Below are positions 24,363 to 33,384 of a stretch of 64,000 nucleotides of DNA, one piece after another. Position numbers and translations under genes: made by a program. Below the pieces are notes generated by a model. It saw nothing but the letters and a program-made list of their open reading frames with translations. It was not told the origin of the DNA and did no database searches. Position 1 is the stretch's first letter. Each line of letters begins with the position of its first letter. This stretch comes from Dorea longicatena (lineage in GTDB: Bacteria; Bacillota; Clostridia; Lachnospirales; Lachnospiraceae), in assembly GCF_024168045.1 (NCBI RefSeq), contig NZ_CP100126.1, forward strand, positions 885,501-949,500. The letters run 5' to 3'.

Positions 24363-26216
24363 ATGGAGAATTTTAACATACAGGAGGAACTGAAGAAGCT
24401 GCCTGGAAAACCGGGTGTATACCTGATGCACGATGAAAAGGATGCAATCATCTATGTCGGAAAGGCAATCAGCCTTAAGAACCGTGTCCGTCAGTATTTT
24501 CAGAGCAGCAGGAATAAAGGTGCCAAGATAGAACAGATGGTGACACATATTTCCAGATTTGAATACATTGTGACAGATTCTGAATTGGAAGCACTGGTGT
24601 TGGAGTGTAATCTGATAAAGGAACACAGACCGAAGTATAATACTATGCTGATGGATGACAAGAGTTATCCGTTTATAAAAGTTACAGTAAATGAGCCGTT
24701 TCCGAGGGTTATGCTGGCAAGACAGATGAAGAAGGACAAGGCAAAATATTTTGGGCCTTATACCAGTGCAGGTGCAGTGAAAGATACGATAGAATTGATC
24801 CGTAAGCTTTATCATATCCGCAGCTGTAACCGTTCGCTGCCAAAAGACATAGGGAAAGAGAGACCTTGTCTGAATTATCATATCCATCAGTGCCAGGCAC
24901 CATGCCAGGGATACATTTCTCAGGAAGAGTATCGGAAATCCATAGACGAAGTTGTACGTTTCCTGAATGGACATTATGATCTGGTGTTAAAAGAACTGGA
25001 AGAAAAGATGATGGCAGCATCGGATAGTCTGGAGTTCGAAAAAGCAATTGAATACAGAGAACTGCTTACAAGTGTACAGAAGGTTGCTCAGAAGCAGAAA
25101 ATTACAGATACGGCAGGAGATGACAGAGATATCATTGCAATGGCTTCTGAGGGAGAAGATGCAGTTGTGCAGGTATTCTTTATTCGAAGCGGAAGACTGA
25201 TCGGACGGGATCATTTTTATCTGAAGAGCGCAGAAAATGATACGGAAGGCGAGATATTGTCAAGCTTTATCAAGCAGTTCTATGCAGGTACACCATATAT
25301 TCCTGCGGAACTGATGCTGCCGGAAGAGATTGAAGATCAGGATATCATTGAAGAATGGCTGACGGCAAGGAGAGAACGCAGAGTACATCTTCGCATTCCG
25401 AAGAAGGGAACGAAGGAAAAACTGGTAGAACTGGCACAAAAGAATGCGCAGATGGTGTTAAAGAATGACAGAGAACGTCTGAAACGTGAAGAGGGAAGAA
25501 CGATCGGTGCAGTGAAAGAACTGGAAAAGATACTGGGACTAAAAGGCATCATACGCATGGAGGCATATGATATTTCCAATACGAACGGATTCGATTCTGT
25601 CGGATCGATGGTAGTCTATGAACATGGGAAACCAAAACGGAACGATTACCGCAAATTCAAAATTAAAACTGTGCAGGGTCCGGATGATTATGCCAGTATG
25701 AATGAAGTACTGACCAGAAGATTCGGGCATGGATTGCGTGAACAGCAGGAAGAAAGTGAAACCGGAGGCTTTCAGATATTTCCGGATCTGATCATGATGG
25801 ACGGAGGACGGGGGCAGGTGAATATAGCACTGGAAGTACTGGAAAAGCTTCATCTGCATATTCCGGTGTGTGGAATGGTAAAAGATGACAATCACAGAAC
25901 GAGAGGACTGTATTTTAATAATACTGAACTTCCGATTGACCGCAACTCGGAATGTTTCCGGCTGATTACCAGGATACAGGACGAAGCGCACCGTTTTGCA
26001 ATTACATTTCACAGACAATTGCGCAGCAAGGGGCAGGTGCATTCTGTGCTGGACGATATTCCGGGAGTCGGCCCTGCAAGAAGAAAAGATCTGATGCGGT
26101 GCTTTGAGAATATTGATGCAATCCGTAATACAACAGTAGAAGAGTTAAAAGAACTGCCAAGTATGAATGAAAAATCTGCACAGGAAGTATATAAATTTTT
26201 TCACCAGAATCATTAA
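24363..26216 (+). CDS. uvrC: Excinuclease ABC subunit C
   Basis: UvrC makes both incisions in nucleotide excision repair, with UvrA and UvrB. The 617 residues open with the GIY-YIG domain ([23 protein letters not shown], about 14-36). The cysteine cluster is [31 protein letters not shown] domain (about 205-240) contacts UvrB. The RNase H-like domain contains [10 protein letters not shown] and MMDGGRGQ, and a C-terminal helix-hairpin-helix pair ([15 protein letters not shown]) ends the protein. It lies ahead of hprK with 50 bases between. uvrB is also in this window, far downstream. Confidence 0.97.
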   Translation: MENFNIQEELKKLPGKPGVYLMHDEKDAIIYVGKAISLKNRVRQYFQSSRNKGAKIEQMVTHISRFEYIVTDSELEALVLECNLIKEHRPKYNTMLMDDKSYPFIKVTVNEPFPRVMLARQMKKDKAKYFGPYTSAGAVKDTIELIRKLYHIRSCNRSLPKDIGKERPCLNYHIHQCQAPCQGYISQEEYRKSIDEVVRFLNGHYDLVLKELEEKMMAASDSLEFEKAIEYRELLTSVQKVAQKQKITDTAGDDRDIIAMASEGEDAVVQVFFIRSGRLIGRDHFYLKSAENDTEGEILSSFIKQFYAGTPYIPAELMLPEEIEDQDIIEEWLTARRERRVHLRIPKKGTKEKLVELAQKNAQMVLKNDRERLKREEGRTIGAVKELEKILGLKGIIRMEAYDISNTNGFDSVGSMVVYEHGKPKRNDYRKFKIKTVQGPDDYASMNEVLTRRFGHGLREQQEESETGGFQIFPDLIMMDGGRGQVNIALEVLEKLHLHIPVCGMVKDDNHRTRGLYFNNTELPIDRNSECFRLITRIQDEAHRFAITFHRQLRSKGQVHSVLDDIPGVGPARRKDLMRCFENIDAIRNTTVEELKELPSMNEKSAQEVYKFFHQNH

Positions 26217-26266
26217 GTATGGTATAATAATTAAAGAGATTTTTAATGCGTGTGAGGTAGAAGAAT

Positions 26267-27196
26267 ATGGCGAATAAAGTTGAATTAAAAACACTTGTTG
26301 AAAAAATGAATCTTAAAAATTTAACACCGGATGTAGATTTGTCTGATAAAGATGTAGAGATACCAGATATTAACAGACCGGCACTGCAGCTTACAGGATT
26401 TTTTGAACATTTTGATTCAGAACGTGTACAGATCATTGGTTATGTAGAATATACATTTCTGGAGAAGATGACAGATGAAGATAAGAAAAAGCGGATTTAT
26501 GAGACACTGCTTTCTTATAAGATCCCTTGCCTGATCTTCTGCAGGAATCTTCCACCGGAAAAGATGCTTCTGGAGATGGCAGAAAAGGCAAATATCCCTG
26601 TATTCCAGACAGAGAAGAAGACATCGGAATTTACAGCAGAGATTATCCGATGGCTGAATGTGGAACTTGCACCATGCATTTCTATTCATGGTGTGCTGGT
26701 TGATGTATACGGTGTTGGTGTGCTGATCATGGGTGAAAGTGGAATCGGTAAGAGTGAAGCCGCACTGGAACTGATCAAGCGTGGACACCGTCTTGTCAGT
26801 GATGATGTCGTAGAGATCCGCAGAGTCAGTGATGAGACACTGGTTGGATCGGCACCGGATATCACAAGACATTTCATTGAATTGCGTGGTATCGGTATTG
26901 TAGATGTAAAAGCATTGTTCGGTGTACTGAGTGTCAGGGAGACACAGAATATTGATCTTGTTATCACGCTTGAAGAGTGGAATAAGAACAAAGAATATGA
27001 CCGTCTCGGACTGGAAGAAGAGTATACAGAATTCCTTGGAAATAAAGTGGTGTGTCATCATCTTCCAATACGTCCTGGACGTAATCTGGCGATTATTGTT
27101 GAGACAGCGGCCGTTAACCACAGACAGAAACAGATGGGATATAATGCAGCACAGGAACTGTACAAGCGTGTACAGCAGAATCTAACAAAAAAATAG
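26267..27196 (+). CDS. hprK: HPr kinase/phosphorylase
   Basis: HprK phosphorylates HPr on serine 46 and reverses it, setting carbon catabolite repression in Gram-positive bacteria. The 309 residues include the N-terminal domain, the catalytic histidine region ISIHGVLVDVYG (about 138-149) and the P-loop GESGIGKS at 156-163. The signature ELRGIGIVDVKALFGVLSV follows, all as in the family. A TATAAT at 26223-26228 could give a promoter of its own, but the -35 is poor. glk starts 12 bases after the stop, so sensor and glucokinase are co-expressed. Confidence 0.97.
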   Translation: MANKVELKTLVEKMNLKNLTPDVDLSDKDVEIPDINRPALQLTGFFEHFDSERVQIIGYVEYTFLEKMTDEDKKKRIYETLLSYKIPCLIFCRNLPPEKMLLEMAEKANIPVFQTEKKTSEFTAEIIRWLNVELAPCISIHGVLVDVYGVGVLIMGESGIGKSEAALELIKRGHRLVSDDVVEIRRVSDETLVGSAPDITRHFIELRGIGIVDVKALFGVLSVRETQNIDLVITLEEWNKNKEYDRLGLEEEYTEFLGNKVVCHHLPIRPGRNLAIIVETAAVNHRQKQMGYNAAQELYKRVQQNLTKK

Positions 27197-27208
27197 GAGA
27201 GTAGCAAA

Positions 27209-28141
27209 ATGAAATATTGTTTTGGTGTAGATATCGGGGGAACAACAGTAAAATTAGGTTTGTTTACGACCGATGGGGAGATTGTAGATAAGTGGGAGAT
27301 TAAGACCCGTACAGAGAATCAGGGAGAGGCAGTTCTTCCGGATATCGCAGAGGCGTTAAAGGAAAAGCTTGAAGAAAAGAAGATCGGCAGAGATGAGGTG
27401 GAAGGAATCGGAGTCGGAGTTCCGGCACCGGTGAATGCAGAAGGTGTGGTACAGAACACTGCAAACCTCGGATGGGGATATAAAGAAGTAAAAAGAGAGA
27501 TGGAAGAGCTTTCCGGTATGAGAGCCGAGATCGGTAATGATGCCAATGTAGCCGCACTTGGAGAAATGTGGCTGGGAGCCGGCAAAGGACGCAAAAATAT
27601 CGTTATGGTAACGCTTGGAACAGGTGTAGGTGGTGGAATTATCATTGATGGAAAACCATTGGTAGGAGCGCATGGTGCCGGTGGTGAGATTGGGCATCTC
27701 TGTGTGAATTATGAAGAGACAGATCATTGCGGATGTGGTAATACCGGATGTCTGGAGCAATATGCATCAGCCACAGGAATTACCAGACTGGCGAATATCC
27801 GTCTTGCCAAAGATGATGCCAAGTCAGTATTAAGAGAGCAGGAAGTCAGTGCAAAGACTGTATTTGATGCAGTGAAAGCCGGAGATGCAGTGGCAAAAGA
27901 GATTGCAGAAGAATTTGGAAAATATCTCGGACATGCAATGGCTAATTTGGCAGCAGTGGTAGATCCGTCAGCAATTGTGATTGGCGGGGGTGTATCCAAA
28001 GCAGGTGAAGTACTGATAGAGTATGTGGAAAAGAACTTTAAAGAGAGAGCTTTTTTTGCTAACAAAGATACCGAATTTGTCCTTGCGACATTAGGGAATG
28101 ATGCAGGAATCTGTGGAGCTGCTAAATTAATTCTTTCATAA
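27209..28141 (+). CDS. glk: ROK family glucokinase
   Basis: This enzyme phosphorylates glucose (or a related hexose) with ATP at the head of glycolysis. The 310 residues start with the ATP motif GVDIGGTTVKLGLF. NDANVAALGE and TLGTGVGGGII follow. The ROK zinc motif is HCGCGNTGCLEQYAS, with GEIGHLCVN before it giving the substrate and zinc histidine. This matches the ROK glucokinases of Firmicutes. It follows hprK by 12 bases and ends at a strong terminator. Confidence 0.93.
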   Translation: MKYCFGVDIGGTTVKLGLFTTDGEIVDKWEIKTRTENQGEAVLPDIAEALKEKLEEKKIGRDEVEGIGVGVPAPVNAEGVVQNTANLGWGYKEVKREMEELSGMRAEIGNDANVAALGEMWLGAGKGRKNIVMVTLGTGVGGGIIIDGKPLVGAHGAGGEIGHLCVNYEETDHCGCGNTGCLEQYASATGITRLANIRLAKDDAKSVLREQEVSAKTVFDAVKAGDAVAKEIAEEFGKYLGHAMANLAAVVDPSAIVIGGGVSKAGEVLIEYVEKNFKERAFFANKDTEFVLATLGNDAGICGAAKLILS

Positions 28142-28190
28142 AGGATATTGGAAAAAATGAGATTGATTTTACAATCAAAAAAATATGTAT

Positions 28191-28229
28191 AAAAAATGCG
28201 GGATGGTTTTAACTATCCCGCATTTTTCT
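28191..28229. terminator. Bidirectional terminator between glk and the class A PBP
   Basis: AAAATGCGGGATGGTT pairs with AACTATCCCGCATTTT, with A and T runs on both sides, serving both convergent genes. Confidence 0.9.
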
Positions 28230-28234
28230 ATATA

Positions 28235-30910
28235 TTACTGAGGTGTAGTACCGCCGGTTGAGCCACCGGTTGTATCGCTGCCGGTTGAACCACCTGTAGT
28301 ACCGCCGGTTGAACCGCCGGTTGAACCACCTGTAGTACCGCCGGTTGAACCGCCGGTTGAACCACCGGTTGAGCCGCCCGTTGTAGTACTACCGGTTGAG
28401 CCGCCCGTTGTAGTACCGCCGGTTGTATCGCCGCCGGTTGCTGTGTTACCGGTTGTATTGCCGGCCGTTGAATTACTGCCGTTTTCTCTATTGGAATCGC
28501 CGGAAGTATTAGCAGTAGAATTGCTGTCGTCTTCTGTGGAAGAGTTCGATTTGCTTCCGTATGAATATCCATGTCCGGAACATGTTTCGGTAGGCAGTGT
28601 GTCTTTTGCAAAATATTCTGTAATAGACGGGCATCCGCTTCCTGCGAGTTTTCCTGTAATTGTACAGATGCTTTTACGTTCAACGGAAGAAGGAACTTTG
28701 AAATCTTTTTCTTCCAGATTCTCGTGAATACGGCTCATGATACCTTTCCAGAGTCTGAAACGGAAACTTGTGTCATAATCACATTCCTTGTTGTCATCAT
28801 ATCCTCCCCATACGGCACAGGTATAATATGGTGTAAATCCACAGAACCATAAGTCTTTGTTGGAAGTTGTGGTACCAGTTTTACCGGCTACCGGCATATT
28901 AGGAAGCTGGCATGCAGTACCGGTACCGGAATTGACGACATCTTCCATTGCGCTGGTGAGAAGGTATGCTGTACTGTCTTTGAGTACGGTATGTGATTCG
29001 CCGGTACCATCCAGAAGGACATTGCCATCATGGTCAACTACTTTGCTGTAAAGCGTTGGTTTATTATATTCGCCGCCGTTGGCAATCGTTGCATATGCTG
29101 CACACATTTCGTAATTGTAGACACCTTCTGTGATACCACCAAGAGCAAGAGTCTGGGAAGTGCTGTCATCGAACACTTTTCCATTGATCGTCTTATTTTT
29201 TACAAGAGTACTGATTCCGAATTTCTGACAATACTCATAGCCTAATTCCTGAGTGATCTCATCACTTAATTTTACAGCTACTACGTTGATGGAACGTTTG
29301 ATACCTTCACGGAGAGTTGTAGTACCGCCATATTGCTTATTGGCATTTCTTAAAACCTGTCCGTTTTTCAGTGTATATGGTTCATCATCAATTGTTGTTG
29401 CAAGAGTTTTGTCACAGGAATCTAATGCCGGTGCATAAGCCGCAAGAATCTTGAATGTAGATCCCGGCTGTCTCTTAGAACCCTGGTAGGCTCTGTTAAG
29501 ACCAAGGCTGGAAGCTTTTTCTCCACGTCCGCCGACCATTGCTTTGATCTGTCCGGTCTTCTGATCCATGATCGTGATAGAAGACTGTGGCTGCGGAGTG
29601 ATCGTGATACGTTCATCATAAGTATCTCCCTCCCTGGCAATTGTTGCTTTCCATTCTTCGACCATTGCTCTGGCAGCATCTTCGCTGGAATATAAAAGTC
29701 CCTGATCTTTTCCGTAAGTTTCTTTTACATAATTCTTGATGTTATTGCTGCCATAATTTTCCGTTGATCCATCGGCACGGGTTACAGTCAGTGCATAATC
29801 CAGACCATATTCTTTCAGTCCCGGATAATTGGAATCATCATTGGCTTCTTCATCGCAGATCTGCTGCATGGTTTGATTCTGTGTAGAATAAATACTAAGA
29901 CCGCCGCTGTAAACAGCATTATAAGCCTGCGTATCAGTATAACCAAGCTGGTCTTTCAGATCCTGAATAACTTGCTGGGCAAGTGCATCAACAAAATAAC
30001 TATAGGTATTATCTGCCTGAGAAGCAGTATTGGTTGTCTGGATCCGCGCATATACATCATCGGCAAGTGCTTCATCATATTGTTTCTGGCTGATATAATC
30101 CTGTTCCAGCATATTCTTTAATACTTTATTGCGTCTTACTTTATTGTTATCCGGATGAGTGATCGGATCATAAGTACTTGGACTTTGTGTGATTCCGGCA
30201 ATGACTGCACATTCAGATAAGGTCAGATCAGATACATCTTTTCCGAAATAACGCTGCGATGCAGCCTGAACCCCGAGACAGTTCTGCCCAAGATTGATCG
30301 TATTCAGATAACTTTCAATGATCTCGCTTTTATCCATTTTCTTTTCAATCTGTAAAGCAAGATACTGTTCCTGGATCTTACGCTGGAATTTGTCATAAAA
30401 CGTTTTTTCTTTGGTAAAGTTCGGGAACACATTGTTCTTGATCAGCTGCTGTGTAAGAGTACTGGCACCTTCAGTGAAATTACCACCTCTTGCAATGCCG
30501 ACTACTGCAGCACGGGCAATACCCTGCAAATCTATACCGTTGTGTTTGTAAAAACGTTCATCTTCAATCGCAACAAAAGCATGCTGCAGATCTTTTGGTA
30601 TCTCATCAACGGATTTGTATACCCTGTTAGAACCGGAAGATACAAATCGTTCAATCTCTGTGCTGCCGTCATCGGCGTAGACGAAAGTGGTAAATCCTTT
30701 CGGTTTAACGTCAGATGCGGAGACATGAGGAGTATCATCAATGATCTTTTTTATAAAAAGACCGCCGCCGGCTACTCCGACTACTGCTGCAAGAACAATA
30801 CAGATCAGTAATGCTTTGAATAAACGGACAACGATACGTTTTCCCTGCATCGTAGATTTGGACGTTATTTTTTTCTGCCTTTTCGCAGCCTTTTTCTTTC
30901 CATAATTCAT
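28235..30910 (-). CDS. Class A penicillin-binding protein (PBP1A-like) with glycine/threonine-rich tail
   Basis: This is a bifunctional peptidoglycan synthase. The 891 residues have a basic cytoplasmic N-terminus and one membrane anchor (about 31-55). The GT51 glycosyltransferase domain includes EDERFYKHNGID and GASTLTQQLIKN. The transpeptidase domain has the SxxK motif STFK, SIN in KRSINVVAVKL, and KTGTTTSNKD. A cysteine-bearing segment lies after the catalytic part. The last 100 residues or so are a low-complexity Gly/Thr/Ser tail of GGSTGG and GGTTGG units. AAAGGAGG precedes ATG. Confidence 0.94.
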   Translation of the reverse strand: MNYGKKKAAKRQKKITSKSTMQGKRIVVRLFKALLICIVLAAVVGVAGGGLFIKKIIDDTPHVSASDVKPKGFTTFVYADDGSTEIERFVSSGSNRVYKSVDEIPKDLQHAFVAIEDERFYKHNGIDLQGIARAAVVGIARGGNFTEGASTLTQQLIKNNVFPNFTKEKTFYDKFQRKIQEQYLALQIEKKMDKSEIIESYLNTINLGQNCLGVQAASQRYFGKDVSDLTLSECAVIAGITQSPSTYDPITHPDNNKVRRNKVLKNMLEQDYISQKQYDEALADDVYARIQTTNTASQADNTYSYFVDALAQQVIQDLKDQLGYTDTQAYNAVYSGGLSIYSTQNQTMQQICDEEANDDSNYPGLKEYGLDYALTVTRADGSTENYGSNNIKNYVKETYGKDQGLLYSSEDAARAMVEEWKATIAREGDTYDERITITPQPQSSITIMDQKTGQIKAMVGGRGEKASSLGLNRAYQGSKRQPGSTFKILAAYAPALDSCDKTLATTIDDEPYTLKNGQVLRNANKQYGGTTTLREGIKRSINVVAVKLSDEITQELGYEYCQKFGISTLVKNKTINGKVFDDSTSQTLALGGITEGVYNYEMCAAYATIANGGEYNKPTLYSKVVDHDGNVLLDGTGESHTVLKDSTAYLLTSAMEDVVNSGTGTACQLPNMPVAGKTGTTTSNKDLWFCGFTPYYTCAVWGGYDDNKECDYDTSFRFRLWKGIMSRIHENLEEKDFKVPSSVERKSICTITGKLAGSGCPSITEYFAKDTLPTETCSGHGYSYGSKSNSSTEDDSNSTANTSGDSNRENGSNSTAGNTTGNTATGGDTTGGTTTGGSTGSTTTGGSTGGSTGGSTGGTTGGSTGGSTGGTTGGSTGSDTTGGSTGGTTPQ
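28245..28442. repeat. Tandem short repeats coding the PBP tail
   Basis: Imperfect copies of CCGCCGGTTGAACCACC-type units (plus strand) in 12- and 24-base periods encode the GGSTGG/GGTTGG tail. Such arrays change copy number easily. Confidence 0.8.
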
Positions 30911-30937
30911 GCGTTTAGGCCTCCTTTATACCAGGTT

Positions 30938-30946
30938 ATTATAGCA
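30938..30946 (-). promoter_or_regulatory. Extended -10 promoter of the class A PBP
   Basis: On the minus strand TGCTATAAT, a perfect extended -10, lies about 28 bases before the ATG. No good -35 is visible. Confidence 0.5.
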
Positions 30947-31062
30947 AATGTACACTCTTTTATAAAGAAAAAAATGAAAACTTCATATTAGACTAGGAAA
31001 ATCTTAAGAAATTAGGTATTATATTATGTATAAATTTACAAATTATACGAAAGGACGACAAA

Positions 31063-31716
31063 ATGTTACCAGAATACAGAACCATCTATCAGGGCGGAGA
31101 AGATGAGATTGTAGAAAAAAAATCAAGATTTATCGCAACTGTAATACCGGTGGAGAATGAAGAAGAAGCACTGGAATTTATAGAAAAGACAAAAAAGAAA
31201 TACTGGGATGCCAGACATAACTGTTTTGCATATGTGATCGGAGAGAGAGGACAGCTTCAGCGCTGCAGTGATGACGGAGAGCCGAACGGAACAGCCGGAA
31301 AACCAATGTTGGATGTATTGCTTGGAAATGAACTGAGGAATGTGGCTGTGGTTGTGACACGTTATTTTGGCGGTACACTGCTTGGGACAGGAGGGCTGGT
31401 TCGGGCTTATTCACAAGCTGTGAAAGCCGGTCTGCGGGCATCGGTCGTGATAACGAAGATTCTGGGTGTGAAACTTCATATAGAGACAGATTATACAACA
31501 TTCGGTAAGATCCAGTACATTCTGGCCCAGAGAGAGCTGAAAATACTGGATACGGTATATACGGATAAAGTAGAATTGGAAGTACTGATCCCGAAGACGG
31601 AACTGGAACAGGTGATGCATGCAATTACGGAAGGGACGAACGCACAGGCAGATATGACACCGAAAGAAGAGTGTTATTATGCTGAGATTGACGGTGTGCC
31701 AACGGTTTTGGAATAA
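31063..31716 (+). CDS. YigZ/IMPACT family protein
   Basis: The 217 residues match the YigZ (UPF0029, IMPACT-like) family. Signs are the start EKKSRFIATVIPV, then KKKYWDARHNCFAYVIG, SDDGEPNGTAGKPMLDVL and VVVTRYFGGTLLGTGGLVRAYS, which is the conserved signature. A smaller C-terminal ferredoxin-like domain (DUF1949) follows from about residue 138. The bacterial role is unsettled; eukaryotic relatives act in translational stress control. GAAAGGACG precedes ATG. It stands alone between the PBP gene (divergent) and hpf (convergent). Confidence 0.9.
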   Translation: MLPEYRTIYQGGEDEIVEKKSRFIATVIPVENEEEALEFIEKTKKKYWDARHNCFAYVIGERGQLQRCSDDGEPNGTAGKPMLDVLLGNELRNVAVVVTRYFGGTLLGTGGLVRAYSQAVKAGLRASVVITKILGVKLHIETDYTTFGKIQYILAQRELKILDTVYTDKVELEVLIPKTELEQVMHAITEGTNAQADMTPKEECYYAEIDGVPTVLE

Positions 31717-31749
31717 TTGCTTTGATGGTTTCTGGTGCATACAGGAAAT

Positions 31750-31788
31750 AAAAAAGAGACGGCATGATAGGCTGCCGTCTCTTTTTTG
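31750..31788. terminator. Bidirectional terminator between yigZ and hpf
   Basis: AAAAAGAGACGGCA (31751-31764) pairs with TGCCGTCTCTTTTT (31773-31786), with T or A runs on both sides. Confidence 0.92.
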
Positions 31789-31830
31789 CATCCTGCATTA
31801 CAGGTATTGTGTTGCATTTTATATAGAATT

Positions 31831-32367
31831 TTAAGAAAATTCTGGTTCGATCAATCCAAATGTTCCGTTCTTACGTCTATATACAACATTTACTTCGTCA
31901 GACTCTGCGTTACAGAATACATAAAAATCATGTCCGAGAAGTTCCATCTGAACACACGCATCTTCCGGATACATAGGTTTAAATCCGAATTTTTTGGTAC
32001 GTACGATTTTAATCTCGCCGTCATCTTCAATATTATCTTCGGCGTCAAAGAATTCCTGTTTGAAGTTACCGCCTTCCTGTTCACGTGCTACCAGTTTATT
32101 TTTATATTTACGAAGTTGACGTTCGATGACTTCTTCTACAAGATCAATCGATACATACATATCAGAACTTTCCTGTTCGGAACGAACCAGACCACCCTTT
32201 ACAGGAATTGTTACTTCAATTTTCTGATGTCCTTTCTGTACACTTAAGGTTACGTGAATCTCTGTATTCGGAGTAAAGTACCTTCCTAACTTTCCTAACT
32301 TGCTTTCTACGGCCTCTCTTAAGCCTGGTGTTACATCGATGTTCTTTCCAATAATAATAAATTTCAT
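31831..32367 (-). CDS. hpf: Ribosome hibernation promoting factor, long form
   Basis: Long HPF binds the 30S decoding site and dimerises ribosomes into inactive 100S particles in stationary phase. The 178 residues have the N-terminal S30AE domain (MKFIIIGKNIDVTPGLREAVE through about 105) and an acidic linker. The C-terminal dimerisation domain is VRTKKFGFKPMYPEDACVQMELLGHDFYVFCNAES. I choose the ATG at 32367, 9 bases after AAAGGAG; a TTG three codons earlier sits right against that site. The 125 bases upstream are AT-rich and probably hold a stress promoter, but I see no convincing hexamer pair. Confidence 0.95.
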   Translation of the reverse strand: MKFIIIGKNIDVTPGLREAVESKLGKLGRYFTPNTEIHVTLSVQKGHQKIEVTIPVKGGLVRSEQESSDMYVSIDLVEEVIERQLRKYKNKLVAREQEGGNFKQEFFDAEDNIEDDGEIKIVRTKKFGFKPMYPEDACVQMELLGHDFYVFCNAESDEVNVVYRRKNGTFGLIEPEFS

Positions 32368-32501
32368 GATGCCCAACTCCTTTGCGACATAATTTCAAAT
32401 AATTGCACGTTATACAATCATCAAATAAATGAATTATAATCTGACAATTGTTACTCGAACCGGCAATCTATCTGATATGTGTAGTATAACATGTTTGGCC
32501 G

Positions 32502-33113
32502 CTAATGTATAGCACGAATTACCTGAATTCTTGAAATTTTTCCATCATGAAGTTTGGCAACCCGCAGACCGCAATCGTGGAAGTAATAACATGCACCAAC
32601 ACGGGGCGTGATATTCTGTTCTTCGAGATGCCGCAGCAGTACATTGGAAAGGGTATCATCTGCTTCATGCGGAATGCTCACGCTGAGAATCTTGTTGACA
32701 ACTTTAGCCTTGGTTGAAGCACGGAATACCGTTTCGTCTGCTATGTCGAATTCTGAGAATAAGAATTTTCTGGTTGCAAATAAGACTGCGATGGAACAGA
32801 CGCCGATCAGACTGCTGTAGATGGAAGTGTGGTCCATAATGATGTGTCTTGCAATCGCAAAAAGCAGAACCTCAAATACGGTACTCGGAGAGTGCGAATA
32901 CATCATACGGATCAATTCGACACCGATGATCAGATTAAAACAAACCTCGAGAAGATCATCGTAATTCGGATAGGTGTTCAGATTCGGAATATACTGAAGT
33001 GAACATACCATACGAAGGCAAAGCAGTATGATACCGATCGCAAGCATAAATGCAATCACATATTCCAGAATTGCGGCCACCTGTTTGAGAAGGTGAGAAA
33101 TCAGTTCTTTCAT
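32502..33113 (-). CDS. PsiE-like integral membrane protein
   Basis: The 203 residues have four hydrophobic segments in the first 115: about 14-38, 53-70, 83-96 and 101-115. The stretch GVELIRMMYSHSPSTVFEVLLFAIARHIIM resembles the PsiE (phosphate-starvation-inducible E) family core. A soluble C-terminal part of about 75 residues follows, starting near STKAKVVNKILSV, that I cannot assign. PsiE's role is unknown even in E. coli, and no phosphate regulon sign is seen here. AAAGGA precedes the ATG. It lies between hpf and typA on the same strand, with wide gaps on both sides. Confidence 0.65.
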   Translation of the reverse strand: MKELISHLLKQVAAILEYVIAFMLAIGIILLCLRMVCSLQYIPNLNTYPNYDDLLEVCFNLIIGVELIRMMYSHSPSTVFEVLLFAIARHIIMDHTSIYSSLIGVCSIAVLFATRKFLFSEFDIADETVFRASTKAKVVNKILSVSIPHEADDTLSNVLLRHLEEQNITPRVGACYYFHDCGLRVAKLHDGKISRIQVIRAIH

Positions 33114-33265
33114 TCGTGGATTCCTTTCTTTTATATAGATTTTCGCTGTAATTCCAGTATAAGTGAAAAAAAGATATTTGCCAATATCCCAAAGAAAGAT
33201 ATCATATCAAAATGAAGAACAATGGAGAAGAAAAATTTTTAGTAATGTGTGCTGCAGATGAGAAC

Positions 33266-33353
33266 AAAAAAGCGGCAGAAAATAAAATATATAAATTGTC
33301 AGGTTTTCGTGAACAAAAACTGTTTTATATATTTTATTTTCTGCCGCTTTCGT
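33266..33353 (-). terminator. Very long hairpin terminator after typA
   Basis: A perfect 27-bp stem (33269-33295 with 33324-33350) plus an inner CAG-TTTT/AAAA-CTG pairing makes an 88-base hairpin. On the minus strand it ends GCCGCTTTTTTG, so it would terminate typA. Nothing else fills the 33114-33384 gap. Confidence 0.8.
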
Positions 33354-33384
33354 GCGGTCAGTTATAACCGTAAATGTTTATTCA

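Noticed and set aside
23973..24974. 333-codon open frame on the minus strand
   Set aside because: It is fully antisense to the end of cobI and start of uvrC, has no ribosome site and no family resemblance. It is a shadow frame.
28245..28442. CRISPR-like regular repeats
   Set aside because: They are in-frame coding repeats without unique spacers.
28228..28683. 151-codon frame rich in QPAVQ repeats
   Set aside because: It is an alternative frame of the PBP tail repeat on the same strand, caused by its low complexity.
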